Shown one piece after another: positions 1 through 8,170 of a stretch of DNA of 43,339 nt (the first letter of the stretch is position 1; each line of letters begins with the position of its first letter). The DNA is from [Haemophilus] felis (GTDB lineage: Bacteria; Pseudomonadota; Gammaproteobacteria; Enterobacterales; Pasteurellaceae). The translations under genes were made by a program, and so were the position numbers. Under the pieces are notes generated by a model. It was not told the DNA's origin. It was given only the letters and a program-made list of their open reading frames with translations, and searched no databases. The stretch covers positions 1 through 43,339 of the forward strand of contig MUYB01000051.1 of the NCBI GenBank assembly GCA_002015125.1, given 5' to 3'.

Positions 1-436
1 CGAGCTGATAATACTCTGCCTTCTCAGTGTTCACAATTTGATGATAAACCACCTTTTCACTTAAGCTATCCATTATGACCAAAACGCCAAATTCTCGCCC
101 AAAGAAAGTGGTATCCATAATAACATTCAAATAAGTTGAAATAGGCGATTTTAAGGCTGATTTAGGGGCTTTATCAATATATCTTTGAATGGTTTTAACG
201 GAACATTTATATTTTAAAGCGAGGTCTTTATAGGTTTGTTTTCCTTGTGAATAATTAAACCAAATATCGCTAGGATTTAATTTCTTTTGGAAGGTAAAAG
301 TCTTATTACAGGAAGGACATTTATAGCGTTGGATATTGTTTTTTAATCCGTGTTTATGAATAACAGTATTTTGGCAGTAAGGGCAATTTTTTGGTTCATT
401 TTCAAAAATGTGGGTTAAAGGCTTATAGTATAAGGC
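1..436 (-). CDS. Transposase, N-terminal fragment (zinc-ribbon, DDE type)
   Basis: The reverse frame is open from a TAA at 437-439 to the window edge. It encodes a Cys4 zinc ribbon (NCPYC ... YKCPSC), then a helix-turn-helix-like stretch (YKDLALKYKCSVKTIQRYI), then the start of the catalytic core with a likely first catalytic Asp in VIMDTTFFG and a second Asp in VIMDSLSEK. This arrangement matches transposases often labelled 'IS256 variant Zn-binding' or IS1595-like; that family label is from memory. No ATG, GTG or TTG precedes the zinc ribbon in frame, so either initiation uses an unusual codon such as ATT near 409 or this copy is damaged. The C-terminal half is outside the window. Confidence 0.7.
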
Positions 437-480
437 TTAACTGCACTTTTTTCCCACATTTTTGTCCATTACACCATTTT
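1..480 (-). mobile_element. Right part of an insertion sequence with a zinc-ribbon transposase, cut by the window edge
   Basis: The reverse strand carries the N-terminal part of a transposase, with the rest lying beyond position 1. The outer end of the element probably lies near 440-480, where the sequence changes to AT-rich nrdD upstream DNA, but I cannot define the terminal inverted repeat with only one end present. The element end faces the nrdD promoter region. Confidence 0.7.
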
Positions 481-513
481 TTATAACCAATTTTTTATCC
501 AATAATAGAAATT

Positions 514-527
514 TAGATCTAGATCAC
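514..527. promoter_or_regulatory. FNR-like site upstream of nrdD
   Basis: TAGATCTAGATCAC is a near-palindrome that differs from the FNR consensus TTGAT-N4-ATCAA at one position in each half. Its place upstream of an anaerobic reductase gene fits, but it lies about 120 bp above the proposed -35, so activation from here would be indirect. Low certainty. Confidence 0.35.
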
Positions 528-545
528 AAAACCTAAAAATAATTT

Positions 546-564
546 AAGAATGATTCTCAATAAC
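546..564. promoter_or_regulatory. Fur-box-like site upstream of nrdD
   Basis: The 19-mer AAGAATGATTCTCAATAAC matches 13 of 19 positions of the Fur consensus by eye. It sits between the IS end and the nrdD promoter. It could control nrdD by iron, or be a leftover from a gene displaced by the IS. Confidence 0.4.
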
Positions 565-618
565 AAGCTATTGATTTTTGTATGAATTTTTATGGTTTTG
601 CTATTTTTCATACAAAAA

Positions 619-665
619 CCACATTATATTGTGGTTGAGTTTTGTATTTTTACTATATATAGTAT
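619..665 (+). promoter_or_regulatory. nrdD promoter covered by tandem NrdR boxes
   Basis: Two 16-bp palindromes, CCACATTATATTGTGG (619-634) and TTACTATATATAGTAT (650-665), each match about 13 of 16 positions of the NrdR box. Their centres are 31 bp apart, which is three helical turns, the spacing known for paired NrdR boxes. A promoter with -35 TTGAGT (635-640), a 17-nt gap and -10 TATAGT (658-663) fits between and under them, so NrdR binding would block RNA polymerase. The start site would be near 670. Confidence 0.75.
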
Positions 666-704
666 GCCGCATTTTGGGTCATACATATTAAATAGGATAA
701 AAAA

Positions 705-2849
705 ATGTCAGGTTTTTTCGTGATTAAACGTGATGGTTCGCGTTCTGGATTTGAAATTCAGCGCATTATTAATGCCATTAAGAAAGCTGCTATGGCGGCG
801 AAAATTGAAGATGAACGTTTTTGCTACGCTGTTGGGCAGAAAGTTTGTGATGAGATTTTTGCTCATCATCAGCAAGAAATTGATATTAGTCGTATTCAAC
901 AAATCGTTGAAGATCAGCTTATGCAAAGTCAATATCCGCAAATTGCAAGGGCTTATATTGAATATCGCCATGACCGTGATTTAGCGCGTGAAAAACGCAG
1001 TCTATTAACCAAAGAAATTGAAGGGTTAATTGAGCAGAATAATGTGGAGTTGCTTAATGAGAATGCCAATAAAGACGCTAAAGTGATTCCAACTCAGCGT
1101 GATTTATTAGCAGGGATTGTGGCGAAGCATTATGCGAAACATTATATTTTGCCGCGCGATGTGGTTACGGCTCATGAAAAAGGTGAAATTCACTATCATG
1201 ATTTAGATTATGCGCCATTTTTCCCGATGTTTAACTGTATGTTAGTGGATCTAAAAGGTATGTTGACCGGCGGTTTTAAAATGGGCAATGCGGAAATTGA
1301 ACCGCCAAAATCTATTGGTACGGCAACGGCGGTAACGGCACAAATTATTGCTCAAGTGGCAAGTCATATTTATGGTGGCACAACTATTAATCGTATTGAT
1401 GAAGTGTTAGCGCCTTATGTTCAGTTGAGTTATGAAAAACATTTAAAAACCGCAGCAGAATGGCGTATTCCTGATGCAGAAAAATACGCTCAGGCGTTAA
1501 TTGAAAAAGAATGTTTTGATGCCTTTCAGTCGTTGGAATATGAAGTTAATACTTTGCATACCGCCAATGGTCAAACTCCTTTTGTTACTTTTGGTTTTGG
1601 TCTGGGTACAAGTTGGCAAGAACGTCTAATTCAACAAGCTATTTTGAGAAATCGCTTACGCGGATTGGGGAGTAATCATAAAACGCCAGTGTTTCCTAAA
1701 TTGGTGTTTACCATTAAGAAAGGGATTAACCAGAATTGCGCCGATCCAAACTATGATATTAAGCAACTCGCTTTAGAATGTGCTTCTAAACGTATGTATC
1801 CTGATATTCTGAATTATGATCAAGTGGTGAAAGTAACTGGCTCTTTTAAAGCGCCTATGGGCTGTCGTAGTTTTTTAGGTGCTTATGAGGAAAATGGCGC
1901 GTTTTTACATGATGGTCGTAATAATCTTGGTGTCATTAGTTTGAACTTGCCTCGAATTGCGTTGGAAGCGAAGCAGCAGGGGAGCGGTGAAAAACAATGT
2001 TTAACTCAATTCTTCCATATTTTAGATGAACGTCTTGCCATTGCGAAAAAAGCATTGATGACTCGTATTGCTCGTTTAGAAAATACGAAAGCACGAGTTG
2101 CGCCTATTTTGTATATGGAAGGCGCTTGTGGCGTGCGTTTGAAAGCGGATGATAATGTAGCGCAAATTTTCAAGCATGGTAGAGCTTCTATTTCTCTTGG
2201 TTATATTGGCATTCATGAAACCATTAACGCTTTGTATGGCAAGCATATTTATGATGATGAAATGTTGCGCCAAAAAGGAATTGAGATTGTGCGTTATTTA
2301 AGTGAAGTTGTAGCGCAATGGAAAGCTGAAACAGGTTATGCCTTTAGTCTTTATTCAACACCAAGCGAAAATCTTTGCGACCGTTTTTGTCGTTTGGATA
2401 CGAAACAGTTTGGCGTGGTTGAAAGTGTAACGGATAAAGGTTATTACACCAATAGCTATCATTTAGATGTGGAGAAAAAGGTTAATCCTTACGATAAGTT
2501 AGATTTTGAAATGGCTTATCCGCCTTTAGCTAACGATGGTTTTATTTGTTACGGTGAATATCCTAATATTCAACATAATCTAAAAGCGTTGGAAGATGTT
2601 TGGGATTATAGCTATGACAGAGTGCCTTATTACGGAACAAATACGCCAATTGATGAATGCTATGAATGTGGCTTTAGCGGTGAATTTGAATGTACCAGTA
2701 AAGGCTTTACTTGCCCTAAATGCGGTAATCATGATAGCGAAAAAGTATCCGTTACTAGACGTGTTTGTGGTTATTTAGGTAGCCCCGACGCAAGAGCATT
2801 TAACGCCGGTAAGCAAGAAGAAGTTAAACGTCGTGTGAAGCATTTGTGA
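705..2849 (+). CDS. nrdD: Anaerobic ribonucleoside-triphosphate reductase
   Basis: Class III ribonucleotide reductase, which makes dNTPs from NTPs without oxygen using a glycyl radical installed by NrdG. At 714 aa it is close to the E. coli length (712). The N-terminal 100 residues (FVIKRDGSRSGFEIQRI) are the ATP-cone allosteric domain. The C-terminus has the zinc cysteines C652, C655, C670 and C673 and the radical motif RVCGYLGSPDAR with the radical glycine at G689. The start is set by the conserved N-terminus directly downstream of the promoter with NrdR boxes. Unlike the usual nrdDG operon, an antisense toxin-antitoxin pair separates it from nrdG, so the two genes are not simply co-transcribed. 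Confidence 0.97.
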   Translation: MSGFFVIKRDGSRSGFEIQRIINAIKKAAMAAKIEDERFCYAVGQKVCDEIFAHHQQEIDISRIQQIVEDQLMQSQYPQIARAYIEYRHDRDLAREKRSLLTKEIEGLIEQNNVELLNENANKDAKVIPTQRDLLAGIVAKHYAKHYILPRDVVTAHEKGEIHYHDLDYAPFFPMFNCMLVDLKGMLTGGFKMGNAEIEPPKSIGTATAVTAQIIAQVASHIYGGTTINRIDEVLAPYVQLSYEKHLKTAAEWRIPDAEKYAQALIEKECFDAFQSLEYEVNTLHTANGQTPFVTFGFGLGTSWQERLIQQAILRNRLRGLGSNHKTPVFPKLVFTIKKGINQNCADPNYDIKQLALECASKRMYPDILNYDQVVKVTGSFKAPMGCRSFLGAYEENGAFLHDGRNNLGVISLNLPRIALEAKQQGSGEKQCLTQFFHILDERLAIAKKALMTRIARLENTKARVAPILYMEGACGVRLKADDNVAQIFKHGRASISLGYIGIHETINALYGKHIYDDEMLRQKGIEIVRYLSEVVAQWKAETGYAFSLYSTPSENLCDRFCRLDTKQFGVVESVTDKGYYTNSYHLDVEKKVNPYDKLDFEMAYPPLANDGFICYGEYPNIQHNLKALEDVWDYSYDRVPYYGTNTPIDECYECGFSGEFECTSKGFTCPKCGNHDSEKVSVTRRVCGYLGSPDARAFNAGKQEEVKRRVKHL

Positions 2850-2858
2850 TGAATTATC

Positions 2859-2880
2859 AGGACGCTAAGCGTCCTTTATG
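2859..2880 (+). terminator. Terminator after nrdD
   Basis: A short hairpin with arms AGGACGC and GCGTCCT around a 3-nt loop is followed by TTTAT. It starts 10 bp after the nrdD stop codon and ends just before the 3' end of the convergent higA. Confidence 0.6.
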
Positions 2881-2893
2881 GAGAGAAAATGAG

Positions 2894-3202
2894 CTATAAA
2901 GCAGCGACGGACGGGGTCATAATTTTGACTTTGGCAAGGCTACGCTGAAACCGTTGGCTATGGTTTAATTCCCACAAATCAAGATTGTTTTGTAAGTTAA
3001 GCCAAAATTCTGCTGTCGTGCCAAAGGCTTTGGCGAGTTTCACTGCCATTTCTAAGCTCACCCTGCAATGGTTGTTTACCAAGCTACTTGCGGTATTGCG
3101 GTGAACATCCAAGATTTCCGCTAAATCTGCAATTTTTAAATTGAGTGGTAGTAAAAATTCTTCTTGTAAAATTTCGCCAACAGAGGTGGGTTTACGTTGC
3201 AT
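2894..3202 (-). CDS. higA: HigA-type antitoxin
   Basis: An Xre-family helix-turn-helix protein of 102 aa that should neutralise the HigB-like toxin and repress the shared promoter. The N-terminal motif KPTSVGEILQEEFLLPLN and the helix-turn-helix LKIADLAEILDVHRNTASSLVNN are typical of the HigA/VapI group, as is the following segment FGTTAEFWLNLQ. It starts 8 bp after the toxin gene, so the two are translated from one message in the toxin-first order characteristic of higBA. Gene assignment is by family pattern; activity is inferred. Confidence 0.9.
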   Translation of the reverse strand: MQRKPTSVGEILQEEFLLPLNLKIADLAEILDVHRNTASSLVNNHCRVSLEMAVKLAKAFGTTAEFWLNLQNNLDLWELNHSQRFQRSLAKVKIMTPSVAAL

Positions 3203-3210
3203 AATTTATC

Positions 3211-3504
3211 CTATAAACGGTAAGAATGTGGATCCAAATAAAGATGAGAAAGTTGATTATCCTCAAACTTAAAAATTAAACGATATTGTTTGTTGACCAG
3301 AATTGAATAGTAGCGATTTTCTTTCGGTTCGAGTAATTCAAGGTGATTTGCTGGCGGTGAGCGCAAATCATTAAGATTTTCGGCAGCATTGATCATATCC
3401 AATTTGCGAGCCAGTGTTCTCGTTAAGTTTGTCGGGATTTTGCTATTGGGCTCACCATATTGAAAAAAAACGATATAGGTAATCATCTCTAAAATGGGTA
3501 GCAT
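3211..3504 (-). CDS. higB: HigB/RelE-superfamily toxin
   Basis: A small basic protein of 97 aa expected to be a ribosome-dependent mRNA endonuclease. Family features are LTRTLARKLDMINAAENLNDLRSPP in the middle and the RelE-fold core YYSILVNKQYRLIFKF. The N-terminus (MLPILEMITYIVFFQYG) is unlike the common HigB start (MIxSFKHKGL..FF). Starting at 3504 nevertheless places the FF pair at residues 13-14 as in the family, so I prefer it over the internal ATG at 3486, which has no spaced ribosome site. The C-terminus ends in HSYRL rather than the usual DYH, so activity may be altered. Confidence 0.85.
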   Translation of the reverse strand: MLPILEMITYIVFFQYGEPNSKIPTNLTRTLARKLDMINAAENLNDLRSPPANHLELLEPKENRYYSILVNKQYRLIFKFEDNQLSHLYLDPHSYRL

Positions 3505-3538
3505 TCAACTCAAACATTATCGTTCCTTGAATGTGGCA

Positions 3539-3574
3539 ATTGTAAAGTAAGTTATTGCACAATTCAACTGTGCA
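3539..3574 (-). promoter_or_regulatory. higBA promoter with overlapping inverted repeat
   Basis: On the reverse strand -35 TTGAAT (3562-3567) and -10 TACAAT (3539-3544) are exactly 17 nt apart. The -35 lies in the loop of an inverted repeat, TGCACA (3556-3561) and TGTGCA (3569-3574). This is a plausible HigA operator for autoregulation. Confidence 0.6.
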
Positions 3575-3669
3575 TTAATGAAGTTATTAATATGGCAGAA
3601 GCTAAATGTGAAGCCAAATGTTTTAATTTATTTTCTCGATCTATATCTCAAAAAAGATAAAAAAATAGT

Positions 3670-4137
3670 ATGAACTATCTCCAATATTATCCTGTGGATA
3701 TTGTGAATGGCGAGGGTACGAGGTGCACTTTGTTTGTCAGCGGTTGTACTCATGCTTGTCGTGGTTGTTATAACCAGAAAAGTTGGTCATTTTCTGCGGG
3801 GGTTTTATTCGATGAGATGATGGAACAGCAGATCATTAAGGATTTAAAAGATACCAGAATAAAGCGACAGGGATTAACTTTGACAGGGGGCGATCCGTTA
3901 CATCCACGAAATCTTGTGGTGCTTTTACCTTTTGTTAAGCGGGTGAAGCAGGAATGTCCTGATAAAGATATTTGGGTTTGGACTGGTTATCAATTGGGAG
4001 AACTTGATAATTTTCAACAACAGATTTTGCCTTACATTGATGTGCTTGTTGACGGTAAATTTGAGCAAGAAAAAGTCGATCCTAACCTTGTGTGGCGAGG
4101 ATCGGCAAATCAAGTGATTTATCGTTTTAAGGTTTGA
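3670..4137 (+). CDS. nrdG: Anaerobic ribonucleotide reductase-activating protein
   Basis: Radical-SAM activase that uses a [4Fe-4S] cluster and S-adenosylmethionine to form the glycyl radical on NrdD. The protein is 155 aa, usual for the family. The cluster ligands are C26, C30 and C33 in the motif CTHACRGC; a glycine-rich SAM-binding segment (LTGGDPLHP) and a late WTGYQL motif follow. It lies 820 bp downstream of nrdD with higBA in between on the opposite strand, so it needs its own promoter; I see no strong one in 3575-3669. Confidence 0.96.
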   Translation: MNYLQYYPVDIVNGEGTRCTLFVSGCTHACRGCYNQKSWSFSAGVLFDEMMEQQIIKDLKDTRIKRQGLTLTGGDPLHPRNLVVLLPFVKRVKQECPDKDIWVWTGYQLGELDNFQQQILPYIDVLVDGKFEQEKVDPNLVWRGSANQVIYRFKV

Positions 4138-4210
4138 ACTACTTAGCAACGATTAGCTGCTTTTAATAATGCGTTGCAGTGAGTTTTGTTTTGGGAGTGG
4201 AACCTTTTGC

Positions 4211-4558
4211 TTACCAATAAGCAATAACAAATACAGAAAGTAAACTTGCTAAGGCTGCATAGAAATAAATTGGATTTCTGTTATTGCTATTTTTACTGAG
4301 GAAAAGTTTTGCAAAAACAATATAGGAAATTAATAGTACAAATTTTGCAATTAGCCAAGTAGGAAAACCATATTCCACTAAAATAAGCATTCCAATGCCT
4401 GTAAATAGCAAAATGCTATCGCTGATATGTGGCAAAATTTTTAGTAGTTTGATATTTCGCCAATGTTTCCCTCGTAACTGCATAAGTCCACGCAATAAGA
4501 AAAGACCCAAGCTTAAAAAAGCACAGCTAATGTGTGCATAAAGTAGGTAGATCGCCAT
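4211..4558 (-). CDS. SirB2-family membrane protein
   Basis: A small hydrophobic protein of 115 aa with four predicted membrane segments (about residues 5-24, 45-62, 67-88 and 96-114). The pattern, including LLRGLMQLRGK after the first segment and the PHISDSILLFTGIGM segment, matches SirB2 (invasion gene expression up-regulator family). The biochemical role of the family is unclear. It lies just downstream of gyrA on the same strand, beyond the gyrA terminator, so it probably has its own promoter or depends on read-through. Confidence 0.8.
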   Translation of the reverse strand: MAIYLLYAHISCAFLSLGLFLLRGLMQLRGKHWRNIKLLKILPHISDSILLFTGIGMLILVEYGFPTWLIAKFVLLISYIVFAKLFLSKNSNNRNPIYFYAALASLLSVFVIAYW

Positions 4559-4580
4559 ATTTCACTCGCTAGAGAATTTA

Positions 4581-4613
4581 TAAAAAAACAGTGATGGCAA
4601 TTCATCACTGTTT
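4581..4613 (-). terminator. gyrA terminator
   Basis: An 11-bp perfect stem (AAACAGTGATG at 4586-4596 and its complement at 4603-4613) with a 6-nt loop. Read on the reverse strand it is followed by a run of T, which makes a good Rho-independent terminator 10 bp after the gyrA stop. Confidence 0.85.
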
Positions 4614-4623
4614 ATTATGGAAG

Positions 4624-7281
4624 TTAGTTTTCTGTTTCTGATTCTATTTCGTCATCGTCCACTTCACAAACACGTTCCAAGCTAACGAGCTGTTCATTTT
4701 CAGCGGTGCGGATGAGGCGAACGCCTTGTGTATTGCGTCCAACAATACTTACTTCTGATACTCTGGTTCTGACTAGGGTTCCTGCATCAGTGATGAGCAT
4801 AATTTGGTCGTTTTCTTCCACTTGCGTTGCCGCCACCACTTTACCGTTGCGTTCGCTCACTTTAATGGAAATCACGCCTTTGGTATTGCGGGACTTGGTC
4901 GGATATTCCGTTAATTCAGTACGTTTACCGTAGCCGTTTTGTGTCGCGGTTAAAATTGCACCATTGTTTTTCGGAATCACGAGAGAAACCACTTTGTCGA
5001 TATTTAAATCGAGGATTTCATTGCTGTTATCGTCGCTAGATTCTTCTATTTCTGTGATGTTTTCATCATCAGAAAAATCATTGGTTAGGGCTAGTTTGAT
5101 TCCTCTTACCCCTGTTGCGGCACGTCCCATGGCACGCACTGCATTTTCATTGAAACGAACCACACGACCTTGTGAAGAGAACAACATAATTTCATTGTTA
5201 CCGTCGGTGATATCCACGCCGATTAATTCATCTTCGTCGCGTAAATTCAAGGCAATGATACCGTTGGAGCGAGGGCGACTAAATTCCGTTAAAGCGATTT
5301 TCTTCACGATACCGCCTGCCGTTGCCATTACCACAAATTTATCTTCTTCATAAGCGGCAACTGGTAGGATCGCGGTAATACGTTCGTTAGCCTCAAGTGG
5401 CAGAATATTAATAATTGGACGACCGCGTGAGCCTCGACTTGCTTGTGGTAATTGATACACTTTTAGCCAATATAAGCGTCCACGACTAGAGAAACACAAA
5501 ATGGTGTCGTGGGTATTCGCCACTAACATACGATCAATGAAATCTTCTTCTTTGGTTTTGGCGGCGGATTTACCTTTACCGCCGCGACGTTGTGCTTCGT
5601 AATCTGTCAACGGTTGGTATTTCACATAACCTTCATGAGATAGTGTTACCACCACATCTTCTTGCGCAATTAAATCTTCAAGATTGATATCGCCTGAGGC
5701 GGCGGTAATCTCTGTGCGGCGTGGATCATTAAATTGTTCGCGAATTTCAACTAGTTCCTCACGAATCACTTCCATTAAGCGTTCAGCACTGCGTAAAATA
5801 TGTAAAAGCTTACCGATTTCAGTGAGTTTTGCTTTGTACTCTGCGATGATTTCTTCATGTCCAAGGCTGGTAAGTTTTTGTAAGCGTAAATCTAAAATAG
5901 CTTGCGCTTGAGTTTCTGTTAAGAAATAAAGATCGCCACGGATACCAAATTCTTCAGTGAGATCTTCTGGACGAGCATCATCAACGCCTGCCGCCGCTAA
6001 CATATCTGCAACGTAGCCAAGTTTCCAGCCTTGAGATAGTAGCGCACGTTTCGCTGTTTCTGGATTCGGTGCTTGTTTAATGGTTTCGATAATTGGATCT
6101 ACATTTGCTAAGGCTACCGCTAAACCTTCTAAGATATGAGTACGTTCGCGAGCTTTACGCAGTTCATAAATAGTACGACGTGTTACCACTTCACGGCGAT
6201 GCAATACAAAGGCTTCGATTAATTGTTTGAGGTTGAGCAGTTTCGGCTGACCTTTATCTAGTGCGACAATGTTAATCCCGAAAGTCACTTGCAATTGGGT
6301 CAGCGCATAAAGATTGTTCAGCACCACTTCGCCCACCGCATCACGTTTGATTTTGATTTCAATGCACATACCGTCTTTATCGGATAAATCCGTAATGGCG
6401 CTAATGCCCTCGACTTTTTTTTCTTTCACTAAATCTGCGATTTTTTCGATTAATTTCGCTTTGTTTACTTGATAGGGAATTTCGTGAACGAAAATGGTTT
6501 CGGCGCCTTTTTCGTCCGTATGCACTTCCGCTTTGGCGCGTACATATATTTTTCCTCGACCAGTTTTGTAGGCTTCTTCAATTCCTTTGCGACCATTAAT
6601 TAGCGCCGCTGTTGGGAAATCTGGGCCAGGAATGTAAGTCATTAATTCATCAATAGTGATCTGGTCGTTATCAATATAGGCTAAACAACCATCTAATACT
6701 TCACCTAAATTATGCGGCGGAATATTGGTTGCCATACCTACGGCAATCCCTGAGGAACCGTTCACTAACAACGCTGGAATTTTGGTCGGTAACACTTCAG
6801 GAATTTGTTCTGAACCGTCATAGTTCGGCACAAAATTCACGGTTTCTTTGTCTAAATCTGCCAATAATTCGTGGGCGATTTTAGTCATGCGGGCTTCGGT
6901 GTAACGCATTGCTGCAGGGGAGTCGCCATCAATAGAACCAAAGTTACCTTGTCCATCCACAAGCATATAGCGTAATGAGAATGGTTGCGCCATACGCACT
7001 AATGTGTCATATACCGCGCTATCGCCGTGAGGGTGATATTTACCGATTACATCACCAACAATACGCGCTGATTTACGATAAGGTTTATTGTAGGCATTAC
7101 CGCCTTCGTGCATTGCAAATAAGACTCGACGATGCACGGGTTTTAAGCCGTCGCGTACATCAGGTAATGCACGTCCAACAATCACCGACATGGCGTAATC
7201 GAGATAGGAAGATTTTAGCTCTTCTTCAATACTAATTGGCGTTATATCTTGGTGAATGTTATTGTGGACTAAATCGGTCAT
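4624..7281 (-). CDS. gyrA: DNA gyrase subunit A
   Basis: The DNA breakage-reunion subunit of gyrase, which with GyrB introduces negative supercoils. It has 885 aa; the N-terminus is five residues longer than in E. coli. The catalytic tyrosine is Y127 (in AMRYTEARM), equivalent to E. coli Y122. The quinolone-resistance region reads [11 protein letters not shown], so the positions equivalent to S83 and D87 carry the susceptible residues. The C-terminal domain begins with the GyrA box QRRGGKGK needed for DNA wrapping, followed by beta-pinwheel repeats and an acidic tail ([13 protein letters not shown]). The gene is monocistronic, with its own promoter and terminator. Confidence 0.98.
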   Translation of the reverse strand: MTDLVHNNIHQDITPISIEEELKSSYLDYAMSVIVGRALPDVRDGLKPVHRRVLFAMHEGGNAYNKPYRKSARIVGDVIGKYHPHGDSAVYDTLVRMAQPFSLRYMLVDGQGNFGSIDGDSPAAMRYTEARMTKIAHELLADLDKETVNFVPNYDGSEQIPEVLPTKIPALLVNGSSGIAVGMATNIPPHNLGEVLDGCLAYIDNDQITIDELMTYIPGPDFPTAALINGRKGIEEAYKTGRGKIYVRAKAEVHTDEKGAETIFVHEIPYQVNKAKLIEKIADLVKEKKVEGISAITDLSDKDGMCIEIKIKRDAVGEVVLNNLYALTQLQVTFGINIVALDKGQPKLLNLKQLIEAFVLHRREVVTRRTIYELRKARERTHILEGLAVALANVDPIIETIKQAPNPETAKRALLSQGWKLGYVADMLAAAGVDDARPEDLTEEFGIRGDLYFLTETQAQAILDLRLQKLTSLGHEEIIAEYKAKLTEIGKLLHILRSAERLMEVIREELVEIREQFNDPRRTEITAASGDINLEDLIAQEDVVVTLSHEGYVKYQPLTDYEAQRRGGKGKSAAKTKEEDFIDRMLVANTHDTILCFSSRGRLYWLKVYQLPQASRGSRGRPIINILPLEANERITAILPVAAYEEDKFVVMATAGGIVKKIALTEFSRPRSNGIIALNLRDEDELIGVDITDGNNEIMLFSSQGRVVRFNENAVRAMGRAATGVRGIKLALTNDFSDDENITEIEESSDDNSNEILDLNIDKVVSLVIPKNNGAILTATQNGYGKRTELTEYPTKSRNTKGVISIKVSERNGKVVAATQVEENDQIMLITDAGTLVRTRVSEVSIVGRNTQGVRLIRTAENEQLVSLERVCEVDDDEIESETEN

Positions 7282-7326
7282 TTTAACTTCCTAATCATGA
7301 ATTTTATCAATCAAAAAATTGGCGGA

Positions 7327-7332
7327 ATTATA
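7327..7332 (-). promoter_or_regulatory. gyrA -10 element
   Basis: A perfect TATAAT on the reverse strand lies about 45 bp before the gyrA ATG. The -35 region at 17 nt is weak (A-rich). The -10 sits between the arms of an imperfect GGCGGAATT / AAATTCGCC inverted repeat, which could make the promoter supercoiling-sensitive (inference). Confidence 0.5.
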
Positions 7333-7425
7333 GCACAAATTCGCCATTTCTTTTTATTTCTTTTTGCTTTTTTGGTGGATTTATTAAAGTTTTGTATTTG
7401 CTAGATAAGGCTGATTTCGCTACTA

Positions 7426-7439
7426 TTTGTATATACAAA
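7426..7439. promoter_or_regulatory. Candidate operator of the BrnT-like toxin-antitoxin pair
   Basis: TTTGTATATACAAA is a perfect 14-bp palindrome ending 27 bp before the ATG of the toxin-like gene. Its position at the promoter fits autorepression by the DNA-binding antitoxin. Confidence 0.5.
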
Positions 7440-7466
7440 GATTGAATTTTCATCAAAAGGGTTGAT

Positions 7467-7751
7467 ATGCTTCACATTTCACGCAGTGCTCATCAAAAAT
7501 TGTTACAAAAACACGGATTAACTGATCCTGAAACAGAAATTTTAGAAGCATTTTCAAACCGAACAGGGGCGTTTTTGGTGGATACACGAGAAGAACACCA
7601 AAGTGAACCGCCCACAGAATGGTTTATTGTTGAAACGAACCGAGGTATTTTGTTGAAAATTTGTTTTATCTGTAAAGAGGATAGTTTACATATTCGCACC
7701 GCCTATTCACCGAATGCGGAAGAAATTCGCATTTATGAAAAATACAAATAA
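7467..7751 (+). CDS. BrnT-like toxin candidate
   Basis: A 94-aa protein. The opening ISRSAHQKLLQKHGLTDPE, the DTREEH...PPTEWFIVET middle and the C-terminal IRTAYSPNAEEIRIYEKY resemble the BrnT toxin pattern (KHGV...; IRIISAR..T..E...Y). Close homologues are, as I recall, often labelled 'ADP-ribosyl-(dinitrogen reductase) hydrolase', a name with no support in this sequence. It lies 10 bp upstream of a small gene with a ribbon-helix-helix-like segment, a standard toxin-antitoxin layout. Toxicity as a ribonuclease is inferred from fold similarity only. The ribosome site is weak (AAAGGG 8 nt before the ATG). Confidence 0.7.
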   Translation: MLHISRSAHQKLLQKHGLTDPETEILEAFSNRTGAFLVDTREEHQSEPPTEWFIVETNRGILLKICFICKEDSLHIRTAYSPNAEEIRIYEKYK

Positions 7752-7761
7752 GGAGCTGAAG

Positions 7762-8064
7762 ATGGCGAATTTAAATGAACAATGGGAAAGTGGATTGCTA
7801 GGTCGAGATGAGGCTTTTGTGGCGAGATCGAACAGTGCAAGCCAAAATAGCATTGATGATATGTTGGCACTGCAAGCGATTTCTATCCGTTTGCCCAAAG
7901 CCTTAATTCAAGATTTAAAAGACATTGCACAACTTAATGGCTTAGGCTATCAACCGCTTATCAAACAAATCTTAAACCGTTTTGTGGATGCTGAAAAACG
8001 GATGTTAGCCAATGAAGCTATTCAGGAAAAGCAGAATAAGCTCAGTAACAAAAAAGTGGCATAA
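7762..8064 (+). CDS. Ribbon-helix-helix/BrnA-like antitoxin candidate
   Basis: A 100-aa protein whose middle, ISIRLPKALIQDLKDIAQLNG followed by YQPLIKQILNRFV, has the beta-strand plus two-helix pattern of CopG/BrnA antitoxins. The N-terminal part (about 45 residues) is probably a disordered toxin-binding arm, and the tail is rich in lysine and asparagine. I chose the ATG at 7762 because AAGGAG sits 8-9 nt upstream, while an upstream in-frame ATG at 7714 lies inside the toxin gene without such a site. It should neutralise the neighbouring BrnT-like protein and bind its promoter. Confidence 0.75.
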   Translation: MANLNEQWESGLLGRDEAFVARSNSASQNSIDDMLALQAISIRLPKALIQDLKDIAQLNGLGYQPLIKQILNRFVDAEKRMLANEAIQEKQNKLSNKKVA

Positions 8065-8170
8065 TCTGCGATTTTTCTTTTTTGTTGCGATTCTAATTTG
8101 AGGATGAAATTGTTGCTTTATTAATGAATAATATTTGTGCAACTTTAGCAAAATCTGAAAAGAGAAAAAT

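Noticed and set aside
437..469. Short frame MDKNVGKKCS before the left transposase
   Set aside because: It ends in a stop directly before the transposase frame and has no recognisable role; more likely element-end sequence than a gene.
3640..3656. FNR-like TCGAT-CTAT-ATCTC upstream of nrdG
   Set aside because: Three mismatches to a 10-base consensus in AT-rich DNA; not distinguishable from chance.
7000..7040. Quinolone-resistance changes in GyrA
   Set aside because: The residues equivalent to S83 and D87 are the susceptible Ser and Asp.
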